Source: CAYXRS01 sp964636485
GTDB lineage: Bacteria > Gemmatimonadota > Gemmatimonadetes > Gemmatimonadales > Gemmatimonadaceae
NCBI GenBank assembly: GCA_964636485.1
Contig: CAZWSO010000121.1
Location: forward strand, 1 to 7,421
Direction of reading: 5' to 3'
Length of the DNA: 7,421 nucleotides
The position numbers were made by a program, and so were the translations under genes. Positions within the stretch are counted from its first letter, which is position 1. Each line of letters begins with the position of its first letter. Below are positions 6,041 through 7,421 of the stretch, one piece after another. Below the pieces are notes generated by a model, which had not been told where the DNA came from, did not search any database, and was given only the letters and a program-made list of their open reading frames with translations.

Positions 6041-7421
6041 TCACCGCTCGAGTCCGAGCGCGCGGAGAACCCGGATTCTTCGAATTTCGCGCACGAAGGC
6101 CGGCGAGAGGGGAGTGATCAGCAGCAGAAAGACGGCGAGCGACAGACCGGTGGAGGAGATGTCCGTGGCAGGAAGGGCGCGGGTCACGACCGCGACCGCT
6201 CCCGCGCACCAGATCAATGGCATGAGTGCGTCAAAGAGAAAGCGAGCGCGGTTCGGGAGACCGGCGACGGCTGCGTTGATGTAGAGTACGACGGCGCTGT
6301 AGGCGCTTTGACTCAGGAGTGCGGCGGCGGCCACGCCGGGAAGGCCCAGGCCGGAGCGCAGCACCAGCACCGAAAGCGCTACGTTCAGAACGAGCGCGGC
6401 CGCTGAGAACGGGGGCAGCATGCGCTGGCGCTCGGCGGCCACCACTCCGACGGCCCCGATGCTCATGAAGCCGGCCGTCACGCCGGTGAAGATGAAGACA
6501 CGCGCTGGTTCGATGGCGGCAATGTACTGGGGAAGCAGCATCGCCACGGGAGGGCCGAGGACGATCGCGAGGGCGCCGAGCAGAGGCGGGAACAGCCGGG
6601 CGAAGGGCATTATCGTCCGCTCCACATGGGAGCGAACAGCGGCTACAGTGCCAACTCCCTGCGCGCCGGCGTACACACCGGGAAACACGACGGTGCGAAT
6701 CACCCATGCGGCGGAGCTGGCGAGGCCCGCCACCGCCACCGCGAAGGTGTAGAGACCGAGCATAGTGGTACCGCCGTAGGCCGCCACCACGAGGCGGTCG
6801 GCGGTCGCCAGGGCGGTCCCGATAAGCATTGTCAATACAATGGGGAATCCGATGCGGAGTAGGCGGCGCAGGCGGGCGACATCGAGAGCGGGGCGTGCCT
6901 CGACTCGTCGTGCGATCAGCGCGGCGCTCGCCGCCGCCGCTATGACGAATCCTGCGTACGCTCCCGGGAGTCCGTAAAGGAACGCCAGCGTGGCTGTACA
7001 AACGAGATGCAGCGCGGCGTTCAGCATCTCGGCGATGGCGAAGTTGCGCAATTCCCCGCGAGCGCGGAGCAGAACCACGGAATACTGCCAGATCTGCTCC
7101 AGGATCACCGCCGCCGCGAACGCCCGCATCCCCAGGGCGAGGCGCGGATCCGTGACAGCGAACGACGCGGTTACGGCAAGGACGCTCAGAGCGCCGAACA
7201 CCGCCAGCGAGAAGCCCAGCGCTGTCCGACTTGCTGACTCCTCGCGCGCCGTGTCCGCCGCGCGGCTCCCTGCATGGGTGGCACGCGCCTGGACGACCTC
7301 CACCTCCACGCCGCGGTGGACGCCGAGTACGGCGAACTGTGCGTATCGCATGGCCAGGCGAAACAACGACCACACCCCAAAAGCGCTGGGGCCGAGCAGG
7401 CTGGCGAGGACCAATCCACGC
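6041..7421 (-). CDS. Polysaccharide/lipid-linked oligosaccharide flippase, Wzx-like (5' end outside window)
   Basis: Multi-pass inner-membrane protein of the MOP exporter superfamily (Wzx/RfbX/MurJ relatives). Its members flip undecaprenyl-linked sugars across the membrane for surface polysaccharide assembly. About 459 residues are visible, with roughly a dozen hydrophobic segments. The first visible residues, RGLVLASLLGPSAFGVW, match the conserved loop after the first helix, where relatives read LARLLGPxxFG. The frame is open to the window edge, so some 20-40 N-terminal residues including most of the first helix are missing; the TTG at 7412-7414 is internal, not a start. RIGFPIVLTMLIGTALATADR in the middle is the usual start of the second six-helix half. 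The protein ends with a basic tail (REIRRIRVLRALGLER) at TGA 6041-6043. No glycosyltransferase is visible here, so its polysaccharide cluster, if any, lies beyond the right edge. The substrate cannot be inferred. Confidence 0.85.
   Translation of the reverse strand, partial: RGLVLASLLGPSAFGVWSLFRLAMRYAQFAVLGVHRGVEVEVVQARATHAGSRAADTAREESASRTALGFSLAVFGALSVLAVTASFAVTDPRLALGMRAFAAAVILEQIWQYSVVLLRARGELRNFAIAEMLNAALHLVCTATLAFLYGLPGAYAGFVIAAAASAALIARRVEARPALDVARLRRLLRIGFPIVLTMLIGTALATADRLVVAAYGGTTMLGLYTFAVAVAGLASSAAWVIRTVVFPGVYAGAQGVGTVAAVRSHVERTIMPFARLFPPLLGALAIVLGPPVAMLLPQYIAAIEPARVFIFTGVTAGFMSIGAVGVVAAERQRMLPPFSAAALVLNVALSVLVLRSGLGLPGVAAAALLSQSAYSAVVLYINAAVAGLPNRARFLFDALMPLIWCAGAVAVVTRALPATDISSTGLSLAVFLLLITPLSPAFVREIRRIRVLRALGLER

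Noticed and set aside
5946..6209. N-terminal extension of the beta-barrel protein to 254 residues
   Set aside because: The extension would overlap the flippase gene and bury the signal peptide internally. The perfect Shine-Dalgarno at 5952-5958 fixes the start at 5945.
6231..7373. 380-codon frame on the - strand in another phase of the flippase gene
   Set aside because: Its translation is dominated by Arg, Gly and Pro without hydrophobic segments. The flippase frame has regular transmembrane helices and family motifs.

Overview
The window is a high-GC bacterial chromosome segment with short intergenic gaps, strong Shine-Dalgarno motifs and no RNA genes, CRISPR or insertion sequences that I can see. 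The 86-residue membrane/coiled-coil protein resembles small proteins I associate with Gemmatimonadota. The lipoprotein and outer-membrane beta-barrel genes point to a diderm. The taxonomic guess is inference from memory, not a search result.

Left part (1-2258, + strand): the last 30 codons of an unrecognised gene are followed after 4 nt by an NAD(P)-binding SDR protein with a C-terminal DUF2867 domain. Next comes the small membrane protein, then a decayed C-terminal piece of a DinB-family gene that lacks its N-terminal half and has no usable start.

Middle (2248-5169): a GMC-family FAD oxidoreductase on the - strand is divergent from a class I (DhlA-like) haloalkane dehalogenase on the + strand. 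The dehalogenase keeps its catalytic and halide-binding residues and carries a lipobox, so it is predicted to be a lipid-anchored envelope enzyme. The shared upstream region holds candidate promoters in both directions. A dehalogenase makes alcohols and GMC enzymes oxidise alcohols, so a functional link is possible, but their predicted compartments differ and the link is only a hypothesis.

Right part (5170-7421): a 275-bp convergent intergenic region contains nested inverted repeats that can form two mutually exclusive hairpins. It is followed on the - strand by a small secreted beta-barrel protein with a perfect Shine-Dalgarno, and by a Wzx/MATE-like polysaccharide flippase cut by the window edge. 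Most genes look like ordinary accessory or envelope genes. I do not see a clear undescribed multi-gene system; the items most worth checking are the lipidated dehalogenase with its divergent GMC partner, the DinB relic and the nested hairpins.
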